Counted from the first letter of the stretch, positions 1 to 11,010 are shown. The stretch is DNA of 64,000 nt from Mycobacterium interjectum (GCA_002102225.1 LQPB01000045.1:1-64000); one strand, 5' to 3'. The notes: generated by a model from the letters alone, not told the origin. Made by a program: numbers and translations.

Positions 1-445
1 GTTTGGTGGTCGTGATCTCGTCCTGCGGGGGCGGCGCCGAGGGGGTGGTCGTGGTGGCGGGGTTGGCCAGCTTGTTGGTGTCGGCGCGCGTGACGAGCAG
101 CGACACCGAAACCACCAACGCGATCGCGGCCACGATGGCGGCGATGCCCACCACCCACGGCCAGCGCGGGGCGCGGTGCTCGTCGTCCGGGTCGGCGGAC
201 TCGTCGTAGCTGTCGTAGTCGTAGAGCCTCAGGTCGGCCGGCAGGTAGGGGCCGCTGAGGAAATGCTCGGACTCGGGGGCCGAATAGGCCCGCGAGTAGG
301 CGTCCGTCTGGCCGGTCTGATCCGCCGCCGCGATCTCCGCGCTGTCGTCGACGGGTCCGTCGTGGGATTCGGCCGTCTCGTGTCCCACATCGTCGCCGGA
401 GTCCGGTTCGCCGGGTTCGGTTCCCGGGGGATTCGGCCCGCTCAT
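1..445 (-). CDS. mmpS3: MmpS3-type membrane protein, C-terminal end cut by window edge
   Basis: Reading from the ATG at 445 gives about 148 residues before the window ends. The first 85 or so are acidic and polar, rich in Asp, Glu, Ser and Tyr. One membrane segment follows ([20 protein letters not shown]), then a Thr/Pro-rich stretch that starts the extracytoplasmic part. This layout, and its place downstream of ctaC and ctaF, match the MmpS3 protein I recall at Rv2198c. MmpS proteins are small accessory partners of MmpL transporters, but MmpS3 has no mmpL neighbour and has been linked to cell envelope and division, so its role here is open. It lies 181 bases after ctaF, enough for its own promoter. 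The C-terminal domain is not visible. Confidence 0.8.
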   Translation of the reverse strand, partial: MSGPNPPGTEPGEPDSGDDVGHETAESHDGPVDDSAEIAAADQTGQTDAYSRAYSAPESEHFLSGPYLPADLRLYDYDSYDESADPDDEHRAPRWPWVVGIAAIVAAIALVVSVSLLVTRADTNKLANPATTTTPSAPPPQDEITTTK

Positions 446-626
446 AATTGCCTGCCCTGTTCAACTGCTTCACCAGCGCGCGGGGCTCCGCGAATGCCTC
501 GTTGCGCGCGCGCTTGGGAGTTTCTCATATGCCTGGGCAAACCCTACCGAACCGAATAGAGCGGGATGTCTTGGCAAACGGGCCACTGATCAACTGATGC
601 CCTGATTGTGACCTTTGAGTCGCAAA

Positions 627-1046
627 TCAGTGTTTCTCGGGTCCCATGTAGTACTCGAAGACCAATCCCGCCGACGACGCGAGGACGAACACCACCCCGG
701 CAACGATCAGCCACGGCAGCCACAGCGCGATACCGGTCGCGGCGACGGCGCCCGCCAGCGCGATCAGGATCGGCCACCAGCTGTGCGGGGCGTAGAACCC
801 CAATTCCCCTGCGCCGTCGCTGATCTCGGCGCCCTCGTAGTCCTCGGGCCGGGTGTCCAGCCGGCGCGCGACGAACCGGAAGAAGGTCGCCGTGATCGAC
901 GCCAGGCCACCGGTCAGCGCCAGGGCGGTGGTACCCGCCCACTCCTCACCGCCGGTGGCGTACAGCGCCGTCAGCACCCCGTAGAGCACCGCCGCCGCCA
1001 GGAAGAAGACGGCGATGAATTCGAACAGCCTCGCTTCGATGTGCAT
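627..1046 (-). CDS. ctaF: Cytochrome c oxidase subunit IV, CtaF
   Basis: This 139-residue protein has four hydrophobic segments, near residues 8-28, 38-58, 85-105 and 108-130. It is the small actinobacterial subunit IV of the aa3-type cytochrome c oxidase, which works in the plasma membrane within the bcc-aa3 supercomplex. The ATG at 1046 begins [10 protein letters not shown], the usual start of the family, and the length equals the M. tuberculosis protein. Only 13 bases separate it from the ctaC stop, so the two are co-transcribed, as is standard in mycobacteria. Confidence 0.93.
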   Translation of the reverse strand: MHIEARLFEFIAVFFLAAAVLYGVLTALYATGGEEWAGTTALALTGGLASITATFFRFVARRLDTRPEDYEGAEISDGAGELGFYAPHSWWPILIALAGAVAATGIALWLPWLIVAGVVFVLASSAGLVFEYYMGPEKH

Positions 1047-1059
1047 GTAGCGTCCTCAC

Positions 1060-2157
1060 CTACTGGCTTGTGGTCGATTCGCCGCGGCGGGTATCGAACG
1101 GGTGGGTGGTCACCGCCAGCGGCGACTGCGCGATTGCTTGCAGCGCCTCGGCGTTGGACTTCCCCGCTATCCGCTGCTGCAGGTAGGCCTTGAAGTCGTT
1201 GGGCGCCACCACCCGAACCTCGAAGTTCATCATCGAGTGGTAGGTGCCGCAGAACTCGGCGCAGTGCCCGACGAACGCGCCGGTCTTGGTGATCTCGTCG
1301 ACCTGGAACACGTTGACGGAGTTGTTGGCCTTGGGGTTGGGCATCACGTCGCGCTTGAACAGGAATTCCGGCACCCAGAAGGTGTGCACGACGTCGGCGG
1401 ACGCCAACTGGAACTCGATGCGCTTGCCGGCCGGCAGCACCAGCACCGGAATCTCGGTGGCCGTTCCCAGGGTCTCGACCTTGTCGTAGTTCATGTAGGT
1501 CCGGTCCTGGGGGTTGAGCCCCCGCACCGCCCCGACGCGCTCCTCGCCGTGGGCGTCCTTGCCTTCCGGCTTGGAGACCATCGCGGCCTTGCGCGCGGGA
1601 TCGGCGCCGTCGTAGGTCAGCGTGCCGTCCTTGAAGTTGACGCTCTGATAACCGAACTTCCAGTTCCACTGGAAGGAGGTGACGTCGATCACGACCTCGG
1701 GGTCCTTGGCCAGGTGCAGCATCTTCTCCTGGACCACCACGGTGAAGTAGAACAGCACCGAGATGATGAGGAACGGCGTCACGGTGAGCACCAGCTCAAG
1801 GGGCATGTTGTAGCCGAACTGCCGGGGCAGCTCGGTGTCGGTGGCCTTCTTGCGGTGAAACGCGGACGACCAGAAGATGAGCCCCCACACGATCACCCCG
1901 ACGACCAGGGAGGCGATCACCGCTCCGACCCACAGCTCCCGGTTGAGATGGGCCTCCGGGGTGATGCCTTCCGGCCAGCCCATCCCGATCGCCTCCGACC
2001 AGCTGCATCCGCTCAGGGTGACCGCCAGCACGCCCAGCGTCACGGCCAGCGCCAGCGGCCGCAGACGACGGGACAGACCCCGGTGGGCTCCCCCGGAGCG
2101 GCGCTGGAACCTGGCCTGCGACAAGCGTTGCGAACGGACCTGCTCGCGAGGTGTCAC
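1060..2157 (-). CDS. ctaC: Cytochrome c oxidase subunit II, CtaC
   Basis: This 365-residue subunit II carries the CuA centre that takes electrons from the bcc complex. An N-terminal export segment ends in the lipobox-like VTLSGC, so the mature protein is probably a lipoprotein. Two membrane helices follow ([19 protein letters not shown] and [20 protein letters not shown]). The cupredoxin domain ends in [14 protein letters not shown], which supplies the two Cys, the His and the Met of the CuA site. Translation starts at GTG 2157. It is divergent from asnB across about 130 bases, and ctaF follows directly. Confidence 0.96.
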   Translation of the reverse strand: MTPREQVRSQRLSQARFQRRSGGAHRGLSRRLRPLALAVTLGVLAVTLSGCSWSEAIGMGWPEGITPEAHLNRELWVGAVIASLVVGVIVWGLIFWSSAFHRKKATDTELPRQFGYNMPLELVLTVTPFLIISVLFYFTVVVQEKMLHLAKDPEVVIDVTSFQWNWKFGYQSVNFKDGTLTYDGADPARKAAMVSKPEGKDAHGEERVGAVRGLNPQDRTYMNYDKVETLGTATEIPVLVLPAGKRIEFQLASADVVHTFWVPEFLFKRDVMPNPKANNSVNVFQVDEITKTGAFVGHCAEFCGTYHSMMNFEVRVVAPNDFKAYLQQRIAGKSNAEALQAIAQSPLAVTTHPFDTRRGESTTSQ

Positions 2158-2290
2158 GTTGGCGCCTCCATGCTCGGATATCGAATACTACGCAGCGTAG
2201 ACCACGCCGGTTACCCCGGCGACGAAACCCCGACCGGTCAGGGGTGTGCGCCGCCACAGGCGGCCATCAAGTGCGGCATACTGGGGCGCC

Positions 2291-4264
2291 GTGTGTGGTC
2301 TGCTGGCGTTCGTCGCGGCCCCGGCCGATCCCGGCGGCCCGGGCGCCGCAGGTGCGGTAGACGCCGCGGCCAGAGCCGACGGCGCCATCTCCCGCGCGTC
2401 GCACCTGATGCGTCACCGCGGGCCGGACGAGTCGGGCACCTGGGCCGACCCCGGCGCCGACGGGTCGGTCGTGTTCGGCTTCAACCGGCTGTCCATCATC
2501 GACATCGCGCATTCGCATCAACCGCTGCGGTGGGGGCCGCCGGAGGCGCCCGACCGCTACGTGCTGGTGTTCAACGGCGAGATCTACAACTACCTCGAGC
2601 TGCGCGACGAGCTGGCCACCGAGCACGGCGCCGCGTTCGCCACCGACGGCGACGGCGAGGCCATCGTCGCCGGCTACCACCACTGGGGCACCGAGGTGTT
2701 GACCCGGCTGCGGGGCATGTTCGCGTTCGCGCTCTGGGACACCGCCACCCGCGAATTGTTCTGCGCCCGCGACCCGTTCGGCATCAAGCCGCTCTTCATG
2801 GCCACCGGCACCGGCGGCACCGCGCTGGCCAGCGAGAAGAAATGCCTGATGGACCTGGCCGACTTGGTCGGATTCGACACCGGCATCGATGAGCGCGCGG
2901 TGCAGCACTACACGGTCCTGCAGTACGTGCCGGAGCCCGAAACCCTGCACCGCGGCGTGCGCCGGCTGGAGTCGGGCTGCTATGCCCGCATCCGGCCCGG
3001 GACGGCGCCGCAGATCAGCCGCTACTTCGTGCCGCGCTTCGCCGCCGCGCCGATCACCGGCGACACCGAGCAGGCCCGCTATGACGAGATCACCGCGGTG
3101 CTGGAGGACTCGGTGGCCAAGCACATGCGCGCCGACGTGACCGTCGGGGCGTTCCTGTCCGGCGGCATCGACTCCACCGCGATCGCGGCGCTGGCCATCC
3201 GGCACAACCCCAGGCTGATCACGTTCACCACCGGCTTCGAGCGCGAGGGATTCTCCGAGATCGACGTCGCGGTGGCCTCGGCCGAGGCGATCGGAGCCCG
3301 CCACATCGCCAAGGTGGTCAGCCCGGACGAATTCGTCGCCGCCCTGCCCGAGATCGTCTGGTACCTCGACGAGCCGGTCGCCGATCCCGCGCTGGTGCCG
3401 CTGTTCTTCGTCGCCCGCGAGGCCCGCAAGCACGTCAAGGTGGTGCTGTCCGGCGAGGGCGCCGACGAACTGTTCGGCGGCTACACCATTTACCGGGAGC
3501 CGTTGTCGCTGAAGCCCTTTGATTACCTCCCGCGGCCGCTGCGCCGGTCGATGGGCAAGGTGTCCAAGCCGCTGCCGGAGGGCATGCGGGGCAAGAGCCT
3601 GCTGCACCGCGGATCGCTGACCCTCGAGGAGCGCTACTACGGCAACGCCCGCAGCTTCTCCGACGCGCAGTTGCGCGACGTGCTGCCCGGGTTCCGCGAC
3701 GAATGGACCCACACCGACGTGACCGCCCCGGTGTACGCCGAGTCGGCCGGCTGGGACCCGGTGGCCCGCATGCAGCACGTGGACCTGTTCACCTGGCTGC
3801 GCGGCGACATCCTGGTCAAGGCCGACAAGATGACGATGGCCAACTCGCTGGAGCTGCGGGTCCCGTTCCTGGATCCCGAGGTGTTCGCCGTGGCCTCGCG
3901 GCTGCCGGTCGAGGCCAAGATCACGCGCACCACCACCAAGTACGCGCTGCGGCGCGCGCTGGAGCCGATCGTTCCCGCGCACGTGCTGCACCGGCCCAAG
4001 CTCGGCTTCCCGGTGCCGATCCGGCACTGGCTGCGCGCGGGCGAACTGCTGGACTGGGCCTACGCGTTGGTGGACTCGTCCCAGGCCGATCACCTGGTCG
4101 ACCGGGGCGCGGTGCGCCGGATGCTCGACGAGCACCGAAGCGGCGCAAGCGATCACAGCCGCCGGCTGTGGACGGTGCTCATCTTCATGCTGTGGCACGC
4201 GATCTTCGTCGAGCACAGCGTGGTGCCGCAGATCAGCGAGCCGGTCTACCCGGTCGAGTTATAG
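2291..4264 (+). CDS. asnB: Glutamine-dependent asparagine synthetase family amidotransferase, AsnB
   Basis: I start this at GTG 2291, giving MCGLLAF: the class II glutaminase needs Cys2 at the mature N-terminus, and the longer upstream reading would bury it. The product is 657 residues, close to M. tuberculosis AsnB (652). The glutaminase domain spans about 1-220. The synthetase domain has the ATP pyrophosphatase loop SGGIDST near residue 290 and SGEGADELFGG further on. The family makes amides from glutamine. The mycobacterial and corynebacterial members (LtsA/AsnB) have been tied to amidation of diaminopimelate in peptidoglycan and to intrinsic drug resistance, so a cell-wall role is at least as likely as free asparagine synthesis. 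Confidence 0.94.
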   Translation: MCGLLAFVAAPADPGGPGAAGAVDAAARADGAISRASHLMRHRGPDESGTWADPGADGSVVFGFNRLSIIDIAHSHQPLRWGPPEAPDRYVLVFNGEIYNYLELRDELATEHGAAFATDGDGEAIVAGYHHWGTEVLTRLRGMFAFALWDTATRELFCARDPFGIKPLFMATGTGGTALASEKKCLMDLADLVGFDTGIDERAVQHYTVLQYVPEPETLHRGVRRLESGCYARIRPGTAPQISRYFVPRFAAAPITGDTEQARYDEITAVLEDSVAKHMRADVTVGAFLSGGIDSTAIAALAIRHNPRLITFTTGFEREGFSEIDVAVASAEAIGARHIAKVVSPDEFVAALPEIVWYLDEPVADPALVPLFFVAREARKHVKVVLSGEGADELFGGYTIYREPLSLKPFDYLPRPLRRSMGKVSKPLPEGMRGKSLLHRGSLTLEERYYGNARSFSDAQLRDVLPGFRDEWTHTDVTAPVYAESAGWDPVARMQHVDLFTWLRGDILVKADKMTMANSLELRVPFLDPEVFAVASRLPVEAKITRTTTKYALRRALEPIVPAHVLHRPKLGFPVPIRHWLRAGELLDWAYALVDSSQADHLVDRGAVRRMLDEHRSGASDHSRRLWTVLIFMLWHAIFVEHSVVPQISEPVYPVEL

Positions 4265-4295
4265 CGGCAGGAGCCGGCGAACACAGCCAGAGGAA

Positions 4296-5300
<1,005 letters not shown>

Positions 5301-5457
5301 CTAGCTTACTCAGGCGCATCGGGTGTCGTCGCCTCACCGTCCGGGCAAACTCGTGCGCTAGCCTGCCTAGGGAAATGAGACGTCGCCGGCACGCCGGCCT
5401 CGGGCCCGTCGGGTCCCGGCGCGTTCATGGTCCCGACCACCACCGTAGGAGAACCAC

Positions 5458-6111
5458 ATGGCAGGTCCGCACCCGCCGGACCCCACCGTCGGCGCCACCG
5501 GACCAACGCCCCACGCCGAGTCCCGGCCGCTCGAGTTCCCCGGCGAGCCTACGGCCGCCGGCCCGCCGCCCCACCACGCGGCCCATTACGGTGGCCAGCC
5601 GGCCCCGGTCCCCTACCCGACGCGCCGGCCCACGCGGCGGCTGCTCATCGGCGTGCTGATGGCCGTGGCGCTGGTCGCCGCGACGACGCTGGCGATCGCC
5701 TACGGGGTTCGCACCAACGGGGCCAATACCGGCACCTCGTTCTCCGAGGGGGCGGCCAAGACGGCGATTCAGGACTACCTGGACGCCCTCGAGCACCGGA
5801 ATATCGACGTCATCGTTCGCAACGCGCTGTGCGGCATGTACGACGCGGTCCGCGACAAGCGGTCCGACGTGGCGCTGGCCAAGATGAGCAGCGACGCCCT
5901 GCGCAAGCAATTCTCCGACGTGCAGCTCATGTCGGTCGACAAGATCGTCTACCTGTCGCAATACCAGGCCCAGGCGCTATTCACCATGCGGGTGTCGCCC
6001 GCGGACGGCAGCCCGGCGCGCAGCGACGTCCAGGGCATGGCCCAGCTGCTGTTTCAGCGCGGCCAGATCATGGTGTGTGCGTATGTGCTCCGCACCGGCG
6101 GCTCCTACTAG
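5458..6111 (+). CDS. Membrane-anchored mycobacterial protein (Rv2203-like)
   Basis: The 217-residue product has a Pro- and His-rich cytoplasmic N-terminus (1-60), one membrane segment (LLIGVLMAVALVAATTLAIAY, about 62-82) and an extracytoplasmic domain. The outer domain has the feel of a nuclear-transport-factor-2-like fold: helical start, then TAIQDYLDALEHRNIDVI and a long sheet region. Mycobacteria have many single-pass proteins of this sort with unknown function. The ATG at 5458 has a clear AGGAG ribosome site nine bases upstream. It matches the position and design of Rv2203. I cannot assign a function. Confidence 0.85.
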   Translation: MAGPHPPDPTVGATGPTPHAESRPLEFPGEPTAAGPPPHHAAHYGGQPAPVPYPTRRPTRRLLIGVLMAVALVAATTLAIAYGVRTNGANTGTSFSEGAAKTAIQDYLDALEHRNIDVIVRNALCGMYDAVRDKRSDVALAKMSSDALRKQFSDVQLMSVDKIVYLSQYQAQALFTMRVSPADGSPARSDVQGMAQLLFQRGQIMVCAYVLRTGGSY

Positions 6112-6223
6112 CGGCGATCGCGAGCGCGGCGAAGCCGGGTGAAGCGGGTCGCCGCGATCGGGACTGAGCGGCGATCGCGAGGGCGGCGAAGCCGGGTGAA
6201 GCGGGTCGCCGCGATCGGACTGA
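6111..6223. repeat. Two tandem units (57 and 56 bp) of a MIRU-like repeat
   Basis: Unit one is 6111-6167 and unit two 6168-6223. They differ by one substitution and one deleted G. Each unit begins GCGGCGATCGC and ends near GTCGCCGCGATC, so the ends are roughly inverted and could fold into a hairpin. The array starts inside the stop codon of the upstream gene and ends 13 bases before the stop of the convergent Fe-S gene. A related 55 bp unit recurs at 25728-25842. The unit size and placement resemble mycobacterial interspersed repetitive units used in VNTR typing. Membership in a named locus is not shown here. Confidence 0.85.
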
Positions 6224-6235
6224 GCGGCCCGCGGA

Positions 6236-6595
6236 TCAGTTGAACGAATCGCCGCAGGCGCACGAACCGGTGGCGTTGGGGTTGTCGATGGTGAAGCCCT
6301 GCTTCTCGATGGTGTCGACGAAGTCGATGGACGCGCCTTCGACGTAGGGCGCGCTCATCCGGTCCACCGTCAGGGTCACGCCACCGAACTCCGCGGTCAG
6401 ATCGCCGTCCAGCGTCCGGTCGTCGAAGAACAGGTTGTAGCGCAGGCCCGCGCATCCGCCCGGCTGGACCGCGATGCGCAGCGCCAGGTCGTCACGGCCC
6501 TCCTGGTCCAGCAGGGACTTCGCCTTGGCAGCGGCGGCTTCGGTCAGGATCACGCCATGCGTCTTGGCGGTCGTCGACTCGTTTTGCACCGTCAT
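6236..6595 (-). CDS. ErpA/HesB-type iron-sulfur cluster insertion protein
   Basis: This 119-residue A-type carrier has the three conserved cysteines: Cys48 in GGCAGLRY, and Cys112 and Cys114 in SCACGDSF at the C-terminus. Such proteins hand Fe-S clusters from the SUF machinery to target enzymes. LipA, encoded in this window, is a plausible client by function. The length and sequence fit Rv2204c. It is transcribed alone, convergent with the gene at 5458, and the ATG at 6595 sits behind AAGTAGGAGAAGCA. Confidence 0.93.
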   Translation of the reverse strand: MTVQNESTTAKTHGVILTEAAAAKAKSLLDQEGRDDLALRIAVQPGGCAGLRYNLFFDDRTLDGDLTAEFGGVTLTVDRMSAPYVEGASIDFVDTIEKQGFTIDNPNATGSCACGDSFN

Positions 6596-6653
6596 TGCTT
6601 CTCCTACTTAGCTCATGGTCGGGCGCGACCCGCACCGGGGACGACCCACTGCC

Positions 6654-7730
6654 TCAACGGTACATTGCGGGACCGCTATTCCCGAGTCGCGCCGCGACCT
6701 CGGAGGCCAAACCCATGAGCTGGTTGGCCGCGTCGGCCTGCGCCAACCGCACGGAACCGGCGTAATCGGCGATGGACAGGGCGGACATGATGCCCGACGA
6801 GCGCACCGCGGAATTTTCCAGCCCGACCTGGCCGGCCAGCACGATCACCGGAATTCCCAGCGGACCGGCCGATTCCGCGAGGCAGCCGACCACCTTCCCG
6901 TGCAGGGACTGCTCGTCGAAGCGGCCCTCACCGGTGACGATCATGTCCGCCGTCTCGAGATCGTCGGCCAGGTGGGTGTGCTCGGCGATGATTTCCGCGC
7001 CCAATTCGCACCGGCCGCCGAGCGCCAGCAGCCCGGCGCCCAGACCACCGGCGGCGCCCGCCCCCGGCTCCGAGCTCACGTCCCGCCCCGCCGCCGCTTC
7101 CAGTTCGATCGCCCACGCCTCGAGGCGGGCCTCGAGCTCGGCGACGGTGGTGGTGTCCGCGCCTTTCTGCGGCCCGAACACCCTGGCCGCCCCCCACGGG
7201 CCCAGCATCGGGTATTCGGTGTCGGTGGCCGCGATCAGGTCCACGTTGGTCATCGCGCGCTGAGCCTCTTTGAGCCCGCCCAGCTGGGCGATCATCCCCT
7301 TGCCGCCGTCGGTGCAGGCGCTGCCGCCCAGCCCGACCACGATCCGGCGGGCCCCGGCCCGCAGCGCCTCGGCGATGAGCTGCCCGACGCCGCTGCTGTC
7401 GGCCGCCAGCGCGGTTTCCGGGGTGGGAGGGCCATCGAGCAGGGCGAGGCCACACGCCTGCGCACACTCCAGATAGGCGGTCTTCGAGCGGCGGTCGAAC
7501 ACCCAGTCGGCCTCCACCGCGGTGTTCAGCGGCCCGCACACCGTCACCCGGCGACGCTGCCCGAGCCGGCCCGCCAGCACCTCGATGAAACCCGGGCCGC
7601 CGTCCGACTGCGGGGCGACGATGAACCGGTCACCGGGACGCGATCGCGTCCAGCCGGTCGCGATGGCGGCGGCGGCCTGCACCGCGGACAAGCTGTCCCC
7701 ATAGCAATCCGGGGCGACCAAAACCTGCAT
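6654..7730 (-). CDS. Glycerate kinase
   Basis: The start at ATG 7730 ([16 protein letters not shown]) gives 358 residues, the length I recall for Rv2205c. In-frame upstream ATGs would add a non-conserved tail. The family motifs are present: [15 protein letters not shown] at the N-terminus, SDGGPGF, and [14 protein letters not shown] in the middle. It phosphorylates D-glycerate to phosphoglycerate. Most of the typical family Asp-Lys start (DSFKGSLSA) is retained, though here it reads DCYGDSLSA, with Tyr-Gly in place of Phe-Lys. It diverges from the gene at 7913 across 182 bases in which I see no other gene. Confidence 0.9.
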   Translation of the reverse strand: MQVLVAPDCYGDSLSAVQAAAAIATGWTRSRPGDRFIVAPQSDGGPGFIEVLAGRLGQRRRVTVCGPLNTAVEADWVFDRRSKTAYLECAQACGLALLDGPPTPETALAADSSGVGQLIAEALRAGARRIVVGLGGSACTDGGKGMIAQLGGLKEAQRAMTNVDLIAATDTEYPMLGPWGAARVFGPQKGADTTTVAELEARLEAWAIELEAAAGRDVSSEPGAGAAGGLGAGLLALGGRCELGAEIIAEHTHLADDLETADMIVTGEGRFDEQSLHGKVVGCLAESAGPLGIPVIVLAGQVGLENSAVRSSGIMSALSIADYAGSVRLAQADAANQLMGLASEVAARLGNSGPAMYR

Positions 7731-7912
7731 GGCCGGCAGCCGCAGACGGCCGGGTGCGAGGCCATCATCCGAGGCCATCGTGCCGTCGTCCATCACAGGT
7801 AGCCATTCATCACAGTCAAGCGTAGGTGTAAGCGTTGCGCTGGCGCATGGCCAATAACCACGCGCTCCGGGGCCATCACCGGGTGATCCCCCCGGGAAGT
7901 AACCTTGGCACT

Positions 7913-8596
7913 GTGAAGCTGATGGGCCGCAAGAAGGGCCAGGACGACGACCTCGAAGGGTCCGCCGAGGTGACCGCGGACGTCGATGCTGCCGGCTCCG
8001 CGGACGCCGCACCGCGCCGGACCGGCCCCAAGGGTCGGCCCACGCCCAAACGCAGCGAGGCCCGGCGCAACCCGAGAAAGGGCCACGTCGCACCGGCACC
8101 CATGACCGCGGCCGAGGCGCGGGCCCGCCGGAAATCGATGGCCGGCCCCAAACTCAGCCGCGAGGAGCGCCGGGCCGAGCGGACCGCCAGCCGCGCGCGC
8201 ATGACGGATCGCCGCGAGCGCATGCTGGCCGGCGACGAGGCATACCTGTTGCCGCGCGATCAGGGGCCCATCAAGCGCTACGTGCGCGACGTGGTGGACT
8301 CCCGCCGCAATTTGCTCGGCCTGTTCATGCCGGCGACGATGCTGCTGCTGTTCGCCTCGTTCGGCGTCGCGCAGCTGCAGTTCTACGCCTCCCCGGCGAT
8401 GCTGGTGCTGATGGTCGTCATGGGCGTCGACGGGGTGCTGCTGGGTCGCAAGGTCAGCAAGCTGGTGGACGCGAAGTTCCCCGACAACACCGAAAGCCGT
8501 TGGAAGCTAGGCATTTACGCCGCGGGCCGGGCCTCGCAGCTGCGCCGGATGCGGGCGCCGCGGCCCCAGGTCGAGCGCGGCAGCAGTGTCGATTAA
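7913..8596 (+). CDS. DUF3043 membrane protein (Rv2206-like)
   Basis: The GTG at 7913 gives [14 protein letters not shown] and 227 residues. The first 100 residues are highly basic and Pro-rich ([18 protein letters not shown]), likely cytoplasmic and perhaps binding nucleic acid or lipid headgroups. Two adjacent membrane segments follow near 128-165 ([19 protein letters not shown] and [16 protein letters not shown]), then a short basic tail. This is the DUF3043 pattern seen throughout actinobacteria. The function is unknown. It stands 27 bases before cobU on the same strand and could be co-transcribed with the cobalamin genes. Confidence 0.87.
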   Translation: MKLMGRKKGQDDDLEGSAEVTADVDAAGSADAAPRRTGPKGRPTPKRSEARRNPRKGHVAPAPMTAAEARARRKSMAGPKLSREERRAERTASRARMTDRRERMLAGDEAYLLPRDQGPIKRYVRDVVDSRRNLLGLFMPATMLLLFASFGVAQLQFYASPAMLVLMVVMGVDGVLLGRKVSKLVDAKFPDNTESRWKLGIYAAGRASQLRRMRAPRPQVERGSSVD

Positions 8597-8623
8597 GCGG
8601 CGCCCGAAAGCCGCCTGATCCTC

Positions 8624-9160
8624 GTGCGCACCCTGGTGCTCGGCGGGATCAGGTCCGGCAAGTCCCGCTGGGCCGAGGAGGCCATCGCCACGTCGCTGCC
8701 GCCCGGCGAGCAGGTCCGTTACCTGGCCCCCGTGCCGGCAGCGGGGGCCGACGCGGACTGGGCGGACCGAGTCGCGCGGCACCGCGACCGCCGGCCCGAG
8801 CACTGGTCGACGGTCGAAACCGACGATGTCGCAGGCCAATTGCGGCAGTCGCCGGGCATCCCGACGCTGGTCGACGATCTCGGCGGCTGGCTGACGGGCG
8901 CGCTGGACCGCAACGACGCGTGGGCCGGCGAGTCCGTGGCGGCCCCCGTCGAAGCGATGCTGGCCGCGGTGGGCGCGTTCGGTGCCACGCTGGTCCTGGT
9001 GAGCCCGGAGGTCGGGCTGACCGTGGTGCCGGCCACCGCGTCCGGCCGGCGGTTCGCCGACGAGCTGGGCAGCCTCAACCAGCGCGTCGCTGAGCTGTGC
9101 GACCGGGTGGTGCTGGTGGTGGCCGGGCAGCCGGTGCAGATCAAGCCGTCGGGGTCCTGA
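8624..9160 (+). CDS. cobU: Adenosylcobinamide kinase / guanylyltransferase, CobU
   Basis: The 178-residue product has the CobU Walker A loop [13 protein letters not shown] near residues 8-20, the guanylylated-His region [14 protein letters not shown], and [12 protein letters not shown] further on. The enzyme phosphorylates adenosylcobinamide and then attaches GMP, late in vitamin B12 assembly. The GTG start at 8624 is 27 bases after the DUF3043 stop. Its stop overlaps the cobT start by one base (TGATG). In M. tuberculosis I recall cobU elsewhere (Rv0254c), so the three-gene cobUTS arrangement here would be the more complete one. Confidence 0.92.
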   Translation: MRTLVLGGIRSGKSRWAEEAIATSLPPGEQVRYLAPVPAAGADADWADRVARHRDRRPEHWSTVETDDVAGQLRQSPGIPTLVDDLGGWLTGALDRNDAWAGESVAAPVEAMLAAVGAFGATLVLVSPEVGLTVVPATASGRRFADELGSLNQRVAELCDRVVLVVAGQPVQIKPSGS

Positions 9161-10215
9161 TGGAATTCGCCCCGATATCGCCGCCCGACGCGGGTGCCGC
9201 CGCCGCCGCCCGCGCCCGCCAGGACACGCTGACCAAGCCGCGCGGGGCCCTGGGCCGCCTCGAGGACCTGTCGGTTTGGGTGGCGTCGTGTCAAGGGCAG
9301 TGTCCGCCAAAGCAATTCGAGCGCGCCCGGGTGGTGGTCTTCGCGGGCGACCATGGCGTCGCGCGGGCGGGGGTGTCAGCCTACCCGCCGCAGGTCACCG
9401 CTCAGATGGTCGCCAACATCGACGGCGGCGGCGCGGCGATCAACGTGCTGGCCGGCGTCGCCGGCGCGACGGTGCGCCTGGCGGACCTGGCCGTCGACGC
9501 CGAGGCGGCCTCCGCGCGGATCGGCGCCCACAAGGTGCGGCGCGGCAGCGGCGACATCAGGACCACCGACGCGCTGTCCGACGGCGAGACGATCGCCGCG
9601 CTCGCCGCGGGCCGGGCCATCGCCGACGAGGAGGTCGACGCCGGCGCCGACCTGCTGATCGCGGGTGACATGGGGATCGGAAACAGCACCGCGGCAGCGG
9701 TTTTGGTGGCGGCACTGACCAACGCCGAGCCGGTCGCGGCGGTCGGCTTGGGGACCGGGATCGACGACGCGGGGTGGGCACGCAAGACCGCGGCCGTGCG
9801 CGACGCCCTGTTTCGGGCGCGGCCGGTGCTGCCCGACCCCGTCGGGCTGCTGCGCTGCTGCGGCGGGGCGGATCTGGCCGCGATGGCCGGCTTTTGCGCG
9901 CAGGCCGCGGTGCGGCGCACCCCGCTGCTGCTCGACGGCGTGGCGGTGACCGCCGCGGCGTTGGTCGCCGAGCGCCTGGCGCCCGGCGCGCGGCAGTGGT
10001 GGCAGGCCGGTCACCGCTCGACCGAGCCCGCCCACGAACTGGCCCTGGCGGCCCTCGAGTTGGACCCGATCCTGGACCTGCGGATGCGGCTCGGCGAGGG
10101 AACCGGCGCGACGGTCGCGCTGCCGGTGCTGCGCGCCGCGGTGGCCGCGCTGTGCTCGATGGCCACGTTCGAAGAAGCCGGTGTGGCCGGCCCCGGCAGC
10201 CCGCCGCCACCGTGA
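9160..10215 (+). CDS. cobT: Nicotinate-nucleotide-dimethylbenzimidazole phosphoribosyltransferase, CobT
   Basis: The ATG at 9160 ([10 protein letters not shown]) overlaps the cobU stop by one base and gives 351 residues. The reading that starts further upstream lies inside cobU and is not conserved. The motifs are typical: FAGDHGVA in the N-terminal third, [12 protein letters not shown] in the middle, and RLGEGTGA near the C-terminus, which holds the catalytic Glu. CobT activates the lower ligand base of cobalamin by making alpha-ribazole phosphate. The stop overlaps the cobS start, again as TGATG. Confidence 0.94.
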   Translation: MEFAPISPPDAGAAAAARARQDTLTKPRGALGRLEDLSVWVASCQGQCPPKQFERARVVVFAGDHGVARAGVSAYPPQVTAQMVANIDGGGAAINVLAGVAGATVRLADLAVDAEAASARIGAHKVRRGSGDIRTTDALSDGETIAALAAGRAIADEEVDAGADLLIAGDMGIGNSTAAAVLVAALTNAEPVAAVGLGTGIDDAGWARKTAAVRDALFRARPVLPDPVGLLRCCGGADLAAMAGFCAQAAVRRTPLLLDGVAVTAAALVAERLAPGARQWWQAGHRSTEPAHELALAALELDPILDLRMRLGEGTGATVALPVLRAAVAALCSMATFEEAGVAGPGSPPPP

Positions 10216-10943
10216 TGCGTTCGCTGGCAACGGCTTTCGCGTTTGCGACGGTGCTACCCGTACCGGGGAACGCCCCGATGGGCCGCGGCGCGATGACCGC
10301 GCTGCCCGTGGTCGGCGCCGCGCTGGGGGCGTTGGCCGCGGGCGTGACATGGTGTGGGGCTTGGGTTTTCAGTGCGGCCAGCCCGCTGCCCGGGGTGCTC
10401 GCGGTGGCCGCGTTGCTGCTCGCCACCCGCGGGCTGCACATCGACGGCGTCGCCGACACCGCCGACGGGCTGGGTTGCTACGGCCCGCCGCAGCGGGCGC
10501 TGGCGGTGATGCGCGACGGGTCGACCGGCCCGTTCGGTGTGGCGGCCGTCGTGCTGGTGATCCTGCTGCAAGGGCTGGCGTTTTCGGCGCTGCCACCGGC
10601 GGCCATCGTGCTGGCGGTCGTCGCCGGCCGGGTCGCGGCCGTGCTGGCCTGTCGCCGGTCGGTGCCGGCGGCCGAGGGCAGCGCGCTGGGGGCCCGGGTG
10701 GCCGGGAGTCAGCCCGCCCCGGTGCTGGCGGCCTGGCTCGCCGCGCTGCTCGCCGTCTCGCTGCTGGCGGGTCCGCGGCCGTGGCAGGGGCCGGTCGCGG
10801 TGCTGGTGGCGCTGGGCTGCGGCGCCGCGCTGGTGGGGCACTGCGTGCGCCGGTTCGGCGGCATCACCGGTGACGTGCTGGGCGCCGCGATCGAACTCAC
10901 CACGACGGTGAGCGCGGTGGCGCTGGCCGCGATGCACGGCTGA
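10215..10943 (+). CDS. cobS: Adenosylcobinamide-GDP ribazoletransferase (cobalamin synthase), CobS
   Basis: This integral membrane enzyme of 242 residues has about six hydrophobic segments. It joins adenosylcobinamide-GDP to alpha-ribazole, the last step of nucleotide-loop assembly. The signature regions are [14 protein letters not shown] near residue 75, with Asp residues that bind Mg, and RDGSTGPFG soon after. I use ATG 10215, in the TGATG overlap with cobT; GTG 10212 is equally possible. It is the last gene of the cob operon and is followed directly by a strong hairpin. Confidence 0.94.
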   Translation: MRSLATAFAFATVLPVPGNAPMGRGAMTALPVVGAALGALAAGVTWCGAWVFSAASPLPGVLAVAALLLATRGLHIDGVADTADGLGCYGPPQRALAVMRDGSTGPFGVAAVVLVILLQGLAFSALPPAAIVLAVVAGRVAAVLACRRSVPAAEGSALGARVAGSQPAPVLAAWLAALLAVSLLAGPRPWQGPVAVLVALGCGAALVGHCVRRFGGITGDVLGAAIELTTTVSAVALAAMHG

Positions 10944-10944
10944 G

Positions 10945-10992
10945 CGTGACGTTGCAGTCACGCTGGGCCCCGAACGTGACTGCAGCGTCACG
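10945..10992. terminator. Strong inverted repeat between convergent cobS and ilvE
   Basis: The arms are 10945-10962 (CGTGACGTTGCAGTCACG) and 10975-10992 (CGTGACTGCAGCGTCACG), 18 bases with a single mismatch around a 12-base loop. It sits between two converging genes with no T-tract on either side, so it looks like a bidirectional stem-only terminator of the kind common in mycobacteria. In M. tuberculosis I recall a membrane-protein gene (Rv2209) at this junction. No trace of it is visible here. Confidence 0.7.
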
Positions 10993-11010
10993 GTGGGTGC
11001 ACTTCGGGCC

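Noticed and set aside
2188-2200. Small palindrome CTACG-CAG-CGTAG between ctaC and asnB
   Set aside because: Five-base arms are common by chance in DNA of this composition and no second copy supports it.
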